A stretch of 64,000 nucleotides of DNA from contig WION01000026.1 in NCBI GenBank assembly GCA_015039365.1, positions 310,001-374,000 on the forward strand, written 5' to 3'. The notes beneath the pieces are model-generated. The model was not told the DNA's origin. It saw nothing but the letters and a program-made list of their open reading frames with translations, and ran no database searches. This document shows positions 9,213-19,800 of this stretch, in pieces; positions within the stretch are counted from its first letter, which is position 1; each line of letters starts with the position of its first letter. Origin of the DNA: Amanita rubescens. Its lineage: Eukaryota; Basidiomycota; Agaricomycetes; Agaricales; Amanitaceae. A program made the position numbers and the translations under genes.

Positions 9213-11826
9213 TCAACGTTGCGCCTTACGGCCGGCTGCCAGCCAGCGTTTCACTTCCGCAATCTCCTTCGCTTCCCACTTGCGTCCCGCGCCCTTCCTG
9301 CGTTCCACTTCCGCCTTGCTGTTCTTTTCCGCCTTGGCTTTCGCTTTCCCCCTGCGTTCCGCTTCCGCCGTGCGTTTCACTTCCACCTTTTCTTCCGCTT
9401 TCGCCCTGCCTACATATTTCATCTCATCATTCAGAGTGACACGCCGGTAATCCAAGCGTCTAGTCGGCACATTCGTCTAGAAATATTCGTCATATGATCA
9501 TGTCGCAATCACCTTGTAGAGAAACCAGCAACTCACATGGTTGATATCATTTACATTCAGCCAATTGGTTCCCATCCATCCATCCTTCACTTCCTTTTCA
9601 AATCCGCTCTGAACCACCGAGTTCCGGGCGAGCTCGGCCAAGGAGGCTTGGGAAAATTTGAACATCTAAAACGGAAGAGATCAATCTTTGAAAATTGTGA
9701 AAATTATATCGTGATCCTGACGTGTGTTGCAACACTATATTCTTCCAACAAAGCATTCTAAGAAGAGAGCTTAGATATGCAGGAGATGATGTTCCCAACA
9801 CTAACATGCGTGAAATGGAACAGCAATGGGTCGTCCGTGCTCAAGCTCACATTGAGTCCAACTTTGAAGAAATTCGGCAGCGGATTGTTCTCATATTCCA
9901 GAAATAGGGCGTTGTTGCTAATCGGACTCATCGCAATACCGATCTGTTTCAGATAGTACAGATACTGCAACACGGGCGAGTTACGGAGTGTGATTCCATG
10001 GGCGATGCCCTGTGCGGTAAGGAAAGCGGCTGCGACGTGTTCGGGGTCCCCTGCTTCTCCAGAGTGAGGGCGGAACACAAAAGTATCTATGAACGAGTTT
10101 TGAGTCTTGGATTGTTCATTACTTTGCACAATTGACTCACTGAAACCCCGCTTTTTACGCCAGTGGTTCAAGGTTGCGATGTTGGCGTACATGTAATATG
10201 CCCTATACCCTGAATTCAATGCTATAGGAGAACATAGAAAAGATAGAAGAATACCAGTATGAATAGGGAGGAACGTGCTCCATCTTCCACTGTTGGGGTG
10301 TGGGAGGTGTCTTGCCGATACGGTGCTCAACTTTGGACTCATCATCGACGGAGTCAAAGCCGACGACTTTCTCCAAGAACTTGTGTAATTTTTTGTGTTT
10401 GGATGGATCTTTGGTGGCCTTAAAGAGCGGTTCAAAAATATCTGAGTGTAATCCATATTGATTTAATAGAAAGGGTTCTAAAGGGGAGAAACATACTTTT
10501 GACGATCTCCTCAAAGGTTTTTTTTGGGTGACTCCGACGAGGAACTTGGATAAGCCATCTCACCCGGGAAGAATGGAGCTTGTAGGTATCAATCCAGTCG
10601 GCGAGAATCTTCCAGTCGTCAGGGGATTCACCACCGACGCTAATCCGCCATTCACAGCCCTTATTGTTTAGGGTCAGCTAAGTTGGTAAATAAATGATGC
10701 TTACTTACTTCATAGGCGCCAAGATCATTGATAACGCCTATAAGATGATGAGCTCAATCAAAGACAAAGTAGAGCAAAAGTGATGGCTCATGCCTTGAGT
10801 CAATTCAGCGAGGAAGCGGCCGTTGAAGTCATTGTCGTGCTTAAGGAAGAGCCATTTGCAATACTTCTGACCAGCAGGGGAATATTTCTTGTTGAAGTTG
10901 TCAAACCGATGGAACGAATCACGATACGCTAGCATGTCCATTGCGTCGATCGACACGTGACCGGAACCTGGACTCAGCTCAGGAGCCGGAGTTTCTTCGA
11001 GAAGTTTGAGAACCTTAGCGGCATGCCACACAGCTTGTTTCTCGGCCTGCAATCATATTTTAGCCCATGTCATACTACGCTATATTAGCTAAATACTCAC
11101 CGGCGACTCCCAAACTTCGCTGTCTAACTTGTCGATTTGTTCGTTGATGAATGCATTTAGACGATGCAGACTCATGCAAGCGGTGTGGTGTACATGGGTA
11201 TCCACCTTATATATGTTAGCTAAGTCCCTGAAAAAGAAATGAGAATCGTATTTTGTATATCCTCTCGCAAAGTCACCTATAACCTTTCTACTGACACGAT
11301 GAGATCTAGAAGCGGTAAAATAAGGTCAAATCCAACCTTAATATCATTCAGCTCGTCGCGTTCAGCCTCCGACAAATATGTTTCGAATTTATCGGCCAGA
11401 TACTTCAACCTTCGGCCCACTACAGTCTTTGTCGGACCGTCTCCATTAATCGCAATAACGCGGTAGAGGTTGATATAATAGTCTTTAATGCTTGGGATCT
11501 TCGCCACGGGATCTGCGTCTGAAATTAAGCATAATTAACAAGATAGAGAAGATTTCTCACCGTCATTAACTCTGTAGACCCCTTCTACGAGAGTGAATGT
11601 CAAAGCGCTCTCATCCAAGTTATTTAAGTTGTTCAGCCTGTCGTTTGGAAAGTCGCGGGGCCGTTGGAGCGACGCTTTCGCATACTGATTGCGCAGCTTT
11701 ATGCATTCCTGAATGTTTAGAAAAGGCGTAGGCGGCTCCCCGGGACTTGGGAACAGAATAACGTTGTCTAAAAATAAACAAGTATGCGACAGATTTTAGT
11801 CGGGTGAAGACGAGCGCACCATCCAT
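9213..11826 (-). CDS. AMD1: AMP deaminase
   Basis: Deaminates AMP to IMP in the cytosolic purine salvage and adenylate-balance pathway. The gene has about ten exons. Exon 1 is only ATGGATG (11826-11820), followed by a 52-nt intron (11819-11768) and the frame [12 protein letters not shown]. Family landmarks follow in order: DGPTK, the zinc and active-site motif [15 protein letters not shown] (about 11190-11150), [55 protein letters not shown] and the [15 protein letters not shown] signature. The C-terminus continues through [19 protein letters not shown] to an unusual Lys/Glu/Ala-rich tail of about 60 residues, stop at 9213. The N-terminus is short compared with yeast AMD1, which has a long regulatory extension. 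All catalytic residues seen are intact, so I expect a working enzyme. Confidence 0.9.
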
Positions 11827-11865
11827 AGGGAAGAAGAATGAAGGGTATTGAGGAGTCAAGGAACT

Positions 11866-11875
11866 CTTATAAATA
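11866..11875 (-). promoter_or_regulatory. TATA box of AMP deaminase gene
   Basis: TATTTATAAG on the minus strand, about 40 bp before the proposed ATG at 11826. It supports the very short first coding exon. Confidence 0.5.
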
Positions 11876-11879
11876 CCTC

Positions 11880-12540
11880 TTGAGAGGGGCCGCCCGGGAA
11901 AGTTGCGGAGAAAAGGCGTGTGCCAGCGGCCTCTTCTCTTTCTGTCAAAAACAGACTGCAGGCTTCAGGTGACTTGGCGCCGCAGGAATCGAGGGTTGAA
12001 AATACTAATATTGAGATAAGGACATTTCATGTGCCTCATCGGTTACATGACTTATCTCGATGACAATGGCTGGGAACAGGGTCACTTAATGCCTGTTCTC
12101 TTTGTGTCGCCTGACGGACTGCAGGCTTCAGGAGTATGAAATAGTATCCCATCGCCGGAAACAACGCAACGCAGGATCTCTCATGAAGCCCGTACCAGTG
12201 GCTTGTTTAGTGTTCTGTGCCAGAAAGAGAACCGGCTCGGGCACCCATAAACATACGACATCCTATCGATCTCAAGATTTCTGGATAAGACCTTCAAGTT
12301 CCTATTAGGGTCGCATAAGCAACGGAACGCCGTCTTGGTATGAGACTACCTTCCTATGGAGATTCCATCGGATGACAAGTCAGACGAGGAATCATCAGAC
12401 TCGCCAAACAATCATGTGACCTACTAATGTCGGCATTGTTACTGTATAGAATGTTAACGCACTGTCGCCTTATCTGTGCCCTCAACGTCACATAACATCA
12501 GGTGCACCCTGGAATTCCAGGAAGGGAGAGATGAAGAGAT
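11880..12540. other. Intergenic, no gene seen
   Basis: No supported coding region. A short motif GACTGCAGGCTTCAGG occurs twice (about 11953 and 12118), a small local duplication. Confidence 0.4.
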
Positions 12541-12541
12541 T

Positions 12542-13063
12542 TCACGTTGAGAATACGTCACAATTACTAGGATCGAAGATCATGGCCCTGGCACCATACT
12601 TCAATTTATCCGAATCCACGAGATCACACAAACTGGCCAGGTCGGTACCGCGTCTGCATCCCAGATTGCTCAGATGAATCTTCTTTTCCAAGGTGCTTCT
12701 CGTCTGATGGAGAGCCGACACCAAAATGAGCTTGCGAATTGAATTGTTTTATGTACCCTCCGATAAGGGACTTGATGGATTTTATCTCTGCCGGCGTTAG
12801 TACAAGCCGAATTCGCATCACTCTAGTAGTACGGGTTCCACAAGACCATAAAAGCTGAGGCTGTTTTTAAAGAATGACCAAACAACAGTGTTCACAACGT
12901 TATCCTCGAAGCCAATCGTTGGTGAGCAGTCCGAGGAATCATCACCCGCATACTACCTACTAAGGCTGAACGCAGTAATCAACCCAATCTCGTCTCCAAG
13001 TGCGAACGTCTCTTGAAACAGGCCCTCATCAGCATTTCTAAAGTAAGTCTTCGCCAAGCAGAC
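12542..13063 (-). pseudogene. Decayed hypothetical gene (gamma-1)
   Basis: Starts MVCLAKTYFRNADEGLFQET on the minus strand. It hits an in-frame TAG after ITAFSLSR (about 12954) and continues through further stops into a region with IHLSNLGCRRGTDLAS and ending MIFDPSNCDVFST. The second copy (14066-14697) lacks the first stop but has a frameshift. Together they suggest an ancestral protein of about 170 residues of unknown family. The ATG lies only about 46 bp from the ATG of the plus-strand gene at 13110. Confidence 0.45.
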
Positions 13064-13385
13064 CATACGGAGACCTCCAGTTTTGACCGAGCCTCGTTTT
13101 ATTAACAGTATGACAATTCGGATCATTGTTCGCAACGTATCGAAAGATCTTGTGCGCTGCGGCATTTCCACGGAAGCAAATAACGTTGGTACTATTCCCA
13201 ACCATACTGGCAATGGTTGGGAACAGATCGATTCCAAAAAATCGATTCAACCCGAGGTCGAGACGGGGTGGAGACTCATTACTTTCAAAAACGCGACCGA
13301 CACTAAGAGAGGTGGGGTCTATGTGAATCTGGCGGAGCCTAAATTGGTCGAGTTCCGTGACTTCGACGAAATATTGGTGATCTAG
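12600..13385 (+). repeat. Tandem segmental duplication, unit 1
   Basis: This unit is repeated at 14228-15032, about 1.64 kb downstream. Both contain, left to right, a decayed minus-strand gene and a small plus-strand gene. Nucleotide identity is very high over the decayed gene and lower over the small protein gene. Confidence 0.8.
13110..13385 (+). CDS. Small conserved protein, tandem paralogue 1
   Basis: About 91 residues, single exon, starting MTIRIIVRNVSKD. It shares SISTE/GISTE, IDSKKSI, TGW-x-LI and RGGVYVNL...LVEF...ILV with the paralogue at 14742-15032, so this frame is under constraint. No signal peptide or membrane segment. The regular beta-strand-like pattern resembles small mushroom cytosolic proteins, but I cannot name a family. 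The sequence ATTAACAG just before the ATG could be a splice acceptor, so an upstream exon is possible. Confidence 0.6.
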   Translation: MTIRIIVRNVSKDLVRCGISTEANNVGTIPNHTGNGWEQIDSKKSIQPEVETGWRLITFKNATDTKRGGVYVNLAEPKLVEFRDFDEILVI

Positions 13386-14065
13386 TTCGTAGAAATATCG
13401 CTTACCTGCTGGTACAGGAATTGACCAGTCTTTTGTACACTAAAATCAAAGTTGTCGCGCTCCAATGAAAATTCTCCTTTCAAGTATCTGAAGAAGTTAT
13501 AGATTAAGGATTGGATGACATCTGCTTGAGGTCGTTAAATGGTAGTGCATACAGTGGCCACGATCTGGTTCGGTTCCATTTTTCGGTGGACCTGAACATG
13601 AACCTCATGCCAGGTTCAAGAGTCAAAGGTTACATTTTCGATAACATACTTACTCCATATCTACATTCTGCAACTCTACATCCTCTGTACTCTCATCCCA
13701 GGCGAAATCTGGATCGATTTCCATCCAGGCTTCTTTCACGGCCTCCACTGGTAGGGTTGCCGAAGTTTGGTTCAAGCAGTTCGCAAAAAGCGCGACGCCA
13801 GACATTCTCCATGGCGTTGCATTCTTCTGGATGGGATATGTGGTGGCACGCCGCACTTTAGAGATCGCGATAGATGAGATGGGAAAATAGACGTGGCGTA
13901 CCCGACGTAAAAATTAGAGCGTTTCGTGTTGGCATGAACCGACGACAGATCTGCGCGAGAAGCGAAAGAGCGGTGGTGACGTACGGGAAAACCTCAGTAC
14001 GAGGGAAATCATCACCTAGGCGAGAGTTAGGACGTTTCCCGAGGGATCGGAAAGAGTACCAGCAA
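13386..14065 (-). other. Unrecognised stretch between duplicated units
   Basis: Minus-strand frames 13650-13856 (containing EAWMEIDPDFAWDESTEDVE) and 13858-14130 look moderately coding and could be exons of one gene. No family is recognised and no convincing join was found. The stretch is absent from the second unit. Confidence 0.3.
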
Positions 14066-14697
14066 CTAGAAAGGGAGTGCGTTAATGGTGCTCGATGGGC
14101 AGATATGCGGACATACAGCCAGCATTGCACGATCCAGAGCCATTGTCGATGACCTATTGTGCAGACAAGAGTCGTTAGATCGTGGAATTATGGAAAGTTC
14201 CGAGTCGGCACGGCCACTTGATCCTGTGACCAATTTATCCGAATCCACGAGATGACACAAACTGGCCAGGTCGGTACCGCGTCTGCATCCCAGATTGCTC
14301 AGATGAATCTTCTTTTCTAAGGTGCTTCTCGTCTGACGGAGAGCCGACACCAAATGGGCTTGCGAATTGAATCGTTTTATGTACCCTCCCTCCGATAAGA
14401 GACTTGATAGATTTTATCTCCGCCGGCGTTACAAGCCGAATTCGAGTGTCATCTCTCCAGTAGTACGGGTTCCACAAGACCATAAAAGCTGAGGCTGTTT
14501 TTAAGGAATGACCCAACAAGAGTGTTCACAACCTTATCCTCGAAGCCAATCGTTAGTGAGCAATCCGAGGAATCATCACCCGCATACTTACTAAGACTGA
14601 ACGCAGTTATCAGCCCAGTCTCATCTCCGAGTGCAAACATCTCTTGAAATAGACCCTCATCAGCATTTCTAAAGTGAGTCTTCGCCAAGCAGACCAT
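14066..14697 (-). pseudogene. Decayed hypothetical gene (gamma-2)
   Basis: Starts at 14697 with MVCLAKTHFRNADEGLFQEM and stays open to 14449, past the position where gamma-1 has a stop. It then stops after EPVLLER. The homologous downstream frame (IKRFNSQAHLVSALRQ, CRRGTDLASLCHLVD) resumes after a 4-bp insertion. An intron is not convincing here. Confidence 0.45.
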
Positions 14698-15032
14698 ACG
14701 GAGACCTCCAGTTTTGACCGAGCCTCGTTTTATCTAGCAGTATGCCAGTTACCATCGTTCGCAACATGTCGGGTAATACTGTATGCTACAGTATTTCCAC
14801 GGAAGACGAGGGCGTCGTTACTCTTCCTGCCCGTAGCGAATGGGAGAAGATCGATTCCAAAAAATCGATAGAAAAGGACTGCACCGGGTGGACACTCATT
14901 GCTTTCAACATTAATGAGGATGATGATGATGATGATGATGAGGATGACTCTGAAAGAGGTGGGGTCTATGTGAATCTGACGGGGGCTAAACTGGTCGAGT
15001 TCCATAACGTCGATAAAATATTGGTGTTCTAG
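14228..15032 (+). repeat. Tandem segmental duplication, unit 2
   Basis: Second copy of 12600-13385. Diagnostic shared runs include CACAAACTGGCCAGGTCGG and CTTCGCCAAGCAGACCATAC. Confidence 0.8.
14742..15032 (+). CDS. Small conserved protein, tandem paralogue 2
   Basis: 96 residues starting MPVTIVRNMSGNT. Roughly half the aligned residues match paralogue 1, strongest at IDSKKSI, TGWTLIAFN, ERGGVYVNL and LVEFHNVDKILVF. An expanded GAT tract (14918-14944) encodes an acidic run of Asp/Glu that paralogue 1 lacks. The start lies about 44 bp from the divergent ATG at 14697. Cytosolic by appearance, function unknown. Confidence 0.65.
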   Translation: MPVTIVRNMSGNTVCYSISTEDEGVVTLPARSEWEKIDSKKSIEKDCTGWTLIAFNINEDDDDDDDEDDSERGGVYVNLTGAKLVEFHNVDKILVF

Positions 15033-15442
15033 TTCGAAAAAATATCGTCGCGTGCTAAAAATCTATTTCGCTTACTCGGTAGCGGTGATTTTTGTATGGC
15101 AAAACTCTCAATGATCTATCACCAAAGACCAACCTAAGTAGTCGCTTCTATCCCCGATATAATTATCACTGGAATACGGTTAGTTCCGCAGGGTAGAGAA
15201 AAAGCGTCGCTACCGACCCGAACACGTGGACCAACTAGTCCAGGGGGGAATCGGCTTGTTCTCTGCGATTGAGCCAATTGCGGGAGAGTTGCAGTGACGC
15301 AGCGAGGCTGCTGGAGGCATCGACCGCGTCGGTGGCCTATAAATGCATGAGCCAAGAGCCGCATGAAATGGACTAATTGCAGACGGCCATGCCGAGTTGG
15401 TGGTTTGTTATGGATCCGTGGCATTGCTAGCGGAGAGCGTGG
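15033..15442. other. Intergenic, no gene seen
   Basis: No supported coding region or repeat match was noticed in this interval. Confidence 0.35.
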
Positions 15443-15599
15443 TTGATGTTGCCTTCAAAGAAGTGGTCGAAGCCGTCTCTGGCAGATTTGAGGCTGACAG
15501 CGCTGAGAGACATGTGGGCGGCCAGTCACAATAGCAAGGGCCCGGGGCGTTCCCACGTGGCGTTGATGTTCCTCCGCCCCGATTTCGTTTCCATTCTCT

Positions 15600-16740
15600 G
15601 CGACTTTCGCTATCCCATTACACTTGACCCAAGAGAAATCCAGCTGCTCGGTGGCCAGGGTTCGTTCAACCTGTGCTGGATGAACACAATTGACCGGTTA
15701 CGCCAGCGAGCAAGATGCACTGCAGGCCAGGCTGAGGATATGTGCATTGACAAGGAATACAGTGAGGATGAAGGCGTTGAAGAAGACGACGAGTGCGAGG
15801 ACCTTCGCCCTCCAACATGAGATACCCGATTGAAGCTCGGCCGGTTGTTCAAACCCACGTTGACCAACGCAATGGAGGAACCTAATCTACATCCGTCACC
15901 TCCTGATCCAGATCCTATATCCCTTTCACGTCCTTCGGCGCCAGCAAAGCCAGGAGGGGAATTTGTTATTAATGTAAATCCGACACCACAAGCACCTCGA
16001 AAAACTCAGTCACTCCGGTCATCCGCACCAAATACACCTCATACACCTTATGCTCCTCGTACCCCTCGTGCTACTTCTTATGCGCATACCTACACAGATG
16101 ACAGAGCCGACCCTCAGGCGACCGGTCTTTCCGCACTTCCACGCATGTCCAAATTCATCATAATAGCCGCCTTTTTGGCATCTACAAACCCGGCCAAATC
16201 TGATGTACGAATGTTTGGAAGAGGCCTGGACGAGAAAAAACGTCAAAAGAGGCGAACTTCTACTATGACAAAAGCAGGAAACGGGCCAGCCAAGGTAATC
16301 TTTCACCTCGCTTGATTCACTATCGTTTTCTAATGTATGGCGTGGATTGGGCCAAATAGGTTCCTCAGCGGCTTCTTGGTCCTACACTGTTTCCTTTCGA
16401 TAGGCTGTTGGAAGGAAATGATGTTGGAGTAGAGCACCTGCGGATGACGTGTTCCATACTCCAGGGGAGCATGCTGTTATGGAGATAATGAGAGTTGGAG
16501 CGTATAATTCGGTGAATCGCTTTCCATTTTGCCTTTCTTGTATATTGGTCAACTGAAATTGATGTTATCCTTCTGCAGGTTGTAGAATTAGCATCGATGT
16601 GGTTACTTCATCGTACTTCACCTTCCGACAGACTTGAAGGTCCGCCAATGTACCAGTGTGGGATATCATATGAGGACACGTTGGGATTGGCGAAGGAATT
16701 GGACGTTCCATTGAATGATTTATTGTGGGACCCCGCGTAA
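15600..16740 (+). pseudogene. ORC5: ORC5 3'-half pseudogene (copy C)
   Basis: ORC5 is a subunit of the origin recognition complex. Landmarks appear in order: RWPGFVQPVLDEHN (about 15650), the run RLKLGRLFKPTLTNAMEE, a Pro/Thr linker, LPRMSKFIIIAAFLASTNPA, MFGRGLDEKK, VPQRLLGPTLFPFDRL and a last exon with LEGPPMYQCGISYEDTLG and LNDLLWDPA, stop 16738-16740. Defects: a frameshift right after the RWPGF block, an in-frame TGA at 15818-15820 before DTRLKL, and a deletion in the LLGP...DRL exon that shifts frame. The AAA+ 5' half is not recognisable. The C-terminal winged-helix exon remains open, so loss is recent or the fragment is partly constrained. Confidence 0.8.
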
Positions 16741-17027
16741 AGCGGAACAAAGCATGTTCCCGAGATACTTTAATCGAACATGGAGCACGTAACGGTACCC
16801 TTTCGACGGAACTTTTTCCCGAACGCCGAATGGTCAGCCCGTTTATTTAGTACAATAACTACGTTTGGCAGCTTCCTCTTTGCAGGTGACATATTCCTTG
16901 GATTGAAGAGCAATGTAACTTCGATGAAGGAACTTGACAGATACGAATATGACGCCTATATTTAGACTTCCAGGTCAGCAAACTCCGCCGCCTATTCTTA
17001 AAATATCTTTGAGAACATGGTTTTTCC

Positions 17028-18473
17028 CAGTGTTGCGACTGACCCAGGTTATTACTTTTATGGTCTATTTGGTCATTGGGCCGGACCAAATGACCATGTT
17101 CAGACCCGGGTCAGAGGGGTCAGAAAACACTTTGAGCTATTTACGTTCTAGCTACAACGAAATTGGCTCCTGGTTTGTCCCAACATTCCCAGTTGATCTG
17201 TCTTGACCCTCTTCAGACGAAGCACGGGTCAGGAGATCATAGAAAATCATCTCCTCGGTGTGATGTTTCACGCCATCTCCCCAAAACTCGTCCCATCCAG
17301 CCTCGACGGACCAATCAATCTGACCAGTAAGTTGTTGATCTTATTTGATCAGTCTCGTCTACTAACCTTTGATGTGCCGGTCAATGCCAGTGTCATGAAT
17401 GACACAACCGGCTCTTCCGGCTCTTCGCCAACATCGGATTCGTCGCTATCATCCTCCACTGCTTGAATTAACTGTTGGGCTACCTGTAGAACACGGGAGG
17501 TGCCTTTCTGGTTGGGATTGGGTTCAAAGATAGATTCAGGTAAGTCGTCATCTTCTGTTGCTTTGTCGCTATCTTCTGATTCTGTGACATTTTCAATTTC
17601 TTTTAAGAGTTCTTCCTCGTCAAGTCGACCCCCGTCGGGTCAATTTCCATGGCCCAACTACTTTGTTCCCAAATTGGCGCTTAAGGCGCAGGCGAGCAGT
17701 TCTTTCTTTAGCATGCTGGCGACGCAGTTCACCTTTGATCAAAGTACAGTCCCGAGTCTTTCTGATTGAAAGACGGTTTCGCTTCTTGGTTTTGATGTTC
17801 CCCATGTCCGAAAACAGTCATTCGCATGAAGCGGAGTTGGGAACAAAGTTGAATATATAGATTGCGAGTTTTACGAGTGGATTTGTTTTGTTCAGGAGTT
17901 CCCATGCGTCAACGGGGTCAACACCGCTTCCATCCTTAATGTAGTTCAATGGCTGGGATGTTCGGCAGTGTATAGGGACCTCACTGGCTTTTTCAGTACA
18001 TCACGCAAATCCTCCAATGGCCAAACATTTCTGCGAACATCCCTTGACGATTTTCATATGAAATTAAGTCTCAGAGTAGGTCAGAAGGGCATTTCTCAGC
18101 CTTGAACACGCGGGTATAGAGACGACGAATCATGCCCATAATCACCCCAACGGTGAGATTGGATTGATTGCGAAATTTACGGTTGATGAAAGGATTCAAG
18201 ATGAATGCGATTAAGCCGGTCGTACTCGTGTTGGACACAATACTTGCAGAAAGCCTTGTAGTGTGTTCCATTAGACTTTGAACCATCCCTTTCGAAGTGT
18301 TCCCAGTGCCACGACCCATCTTCAGTAAATTTTGTTGACTACAACTTTGGTAACGGAAAGTTCCGACTGACCCGACTGACCCCCGTTCCAAGTCCCCACC
18401 CATATGACTAACCCACCGAACCGTAATAAACAAGGTCAGTCATTTGACCAATGACCGGTCAGCCGCAACACTG
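17028..18473. mobile_element. hAT-type DNA transposon, degenerate
   Basis: The ends are 17-bp inverted repeats with one mismatch, CAGTGTTGCGACTGACC (17028-17044) and GGTCAGCCGCAACACTG (18457-18473). An 8-bp target duplication, GTTTTTCC, flanks it (17020-17027 and 18474-18481). Paralogous copies at 3588-3595 and 8115-8122 have a single uninterrupted GTTTTTCC. CAG...CTG termini plus an 8-bp duplication are the hAT hallmark. TGACC/GGTCA motifs cluster near both ends as possible transposase-binding repeats. At 1446 bp it is too short for a full transposase; a remnant is on the minus strand. Confidence 0.9.
17400..17805 (-). pseudogene. hAT transposase C-terminal remnant
   Basis: The minus-strand frame from 17805 reads MGNIKTKKRNRLSIRKTRDC and continues with a basic QHAKERTARLRLKRQFG stretch, stopping at 17620. 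A one-base shift just before that stop restores an acidic tail, DEEELLKEIE then EDDSDESDVGEEPEEPVV. NIKTKKRNRLS followed by basic and acidic segments resembles the extreme C-terminus of basidiomycete hAT transposases (from memory of the family). The frameshift and missing catalytic part make it non-functional. Confidence 0.5.
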
Positions 18474-19169
18474 GTTTTTCCGGCCACGCGATGCCTTGTC
18501 TAAAGCTCCTCAATACCGTGAGTCGCAAGCTCTTCCGTGCACAAAAAAACTCTGACATGCGTCTCTCAGATTCTTCCAAACGATGGTTCAGAACATCGGA
18601 TATCCATGCCACGCTCAACCTCCTCAAATGACCTTGTTCCTGTCCCCCACTGCCACAAATCTAGCTCATTGATTTGCTTCCGTTCCCCCCAGGCTCTGGA
18701 TAATTCAAGTAATCAGAAATTACGCTTAATAGCCTAGCCAGCTAGGAGCCTTACCAACCTGTTGCTGACCGCAAGATGAAGAAGACATATCTATCCACGC
18801 CTGTCAAGGTGTGAGCGAAAAGGAAGAAGAAAAGGAATTTTCGTGCTCTTGGTCAACCGCGTACGCAGTCTAAGCCCGGGGCCCACGGCAAGGGAAGCAC
18901 GAGGAAAAGAGGTTCAGAACCTCTTCACCATCCCCGGGAAACCCACCTTGTTTCCCATTCCTCCATCACTATCCGGAGTCGTTCCAAAGGCAAGGGCGGT
19001 CTTGACGCGACGGGCGAACGGGGCGGGCGACGGGCATCGTGGGCGGGGATCTGCAAAAAACTCGAACAGAAACAATACGTCAGCCCACGCCTTAAACAGA
19101 ACAACAGAAATCAAACGAAATTCGCGCCTTCAACCACCTCCTAACCAACCCCATTTACGGGGTTGGCGC

Positions 19170-19661
19170 CTACTTCCGAAAACCAAGCTCCTCCCAGACT
19201 TTCTCAGAGATTTCCTCTTCCCAAGCCTTGCTGATATACCGAACATTAGGCGGAAACATCGCGTCAAATTGCTCAGAGGTGCAGAAATTCGCCGTTGACG
19301 CTTTCAGCTCCTGACGCGCCTTTTCGTTTGCCTCCAGGCTAGCGACGAGGAAAGCCGCATGGTGCAAAAGCTTCTGCATACGTTCTGCGTCAGCATCAGG
19401 AAGAACGGAGCGCTTATCTCTCGTGATTTTCCCGGCAATTTGCTTTTTCCACTTTTTGAACACGGCAGTAGTGGCAAGCCAACCATCCTTGGATGCGGAA
19501 GGATGATCCCGGGTTTCCTTTTCCTCGAGCACTGACGACTGGGCGACTTGGACGTGAAGAAGGCCGGTAATCGCGTCAGCGGCATCGATGTTCAAGGATG
19601 GAGTGTGTTTGGATTGACGACCAGCGCCAATGGTAGCAATGAAGGATGTGATAGCGTGCAT
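19170..19661 (-). CDS. Conserved hypothetical protein beta (copy C)
   Basis: 163 residues, intronless, starting MHAITSFIATIGAGRQSKHT and ending KVWEELGFRK. About 95 percent identical to the copy at 31451-31960, which is six residues longer after LLHVQVA. No known domain is recognised. The mid part is charged and probably helical (KKWKKQIAGK...ANEKARQELKAS). A TATA box lies 57 bp upstream. It sits convergent to the ORC5 remnant and was duplicated with it. It stays open although its ORC5 neighbour has decayed, which suggests selection or recent copying. Confidence 0.6.
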   Translation of the reverse strand: MHAITSFIATIGAGRQSKHTPSLNIDAADAITGLLHVQVAQSSVLEEKETRDHPSASKDGWLATTAVFKKWKKQIAGKITRDKRSVLPDADAERMQKLLHHAAFLVASLEANEKARQELKASTANFCTSEQFDAMFPPNVRYISKAWEEEISEKVWEELGFRK

Positions 19662-19717
19662 GGTAAATGTGCGTAGATGTGGGTTATAAAGAAGAGGAGC
19701 TAACGTATGCGGACAGG

Positions 19718-19725
19718 TTTATATA
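19718..19725 (-). promoter_or_regulatory. TATA box of beta (copy C)
   Basis: TATATAAA on the minus strand about 57 bp before the ATG at 19661. It is conserved at the same distance in copy D. Confidence 0.6.
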
Positions 19726-19800
19726 GGGCGTTTTAATGTCAACCGCACGATCGGTCAGCCACTTAATCCAGGCTACCTTGCGCAAACAAGTGGAGCGCTG

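Larger units (their letters stand above)
15925..19800 (+). repeat. ORC5-beta segmental repeat, copy C, split by hAT
   Basis: Matches copy D (29670-32095) throughout except for the 1446-bp hAT element at 17028-18473. Without it the unit is about 2.4 kb: ORC5 3' half on plus, a spacer, then beta on minus with its TATA box. Similarity fades just after CAAACAAGTGGAGC. Confidence 0.8.

Noticed and set aside
18071..18433. 120-codon minus-strand frame inside the hAT element as a separate gene
   Set aside because: It lies within the transposon near its right end, spans the subterminal TGACC motifs and shows no recognisable domain.
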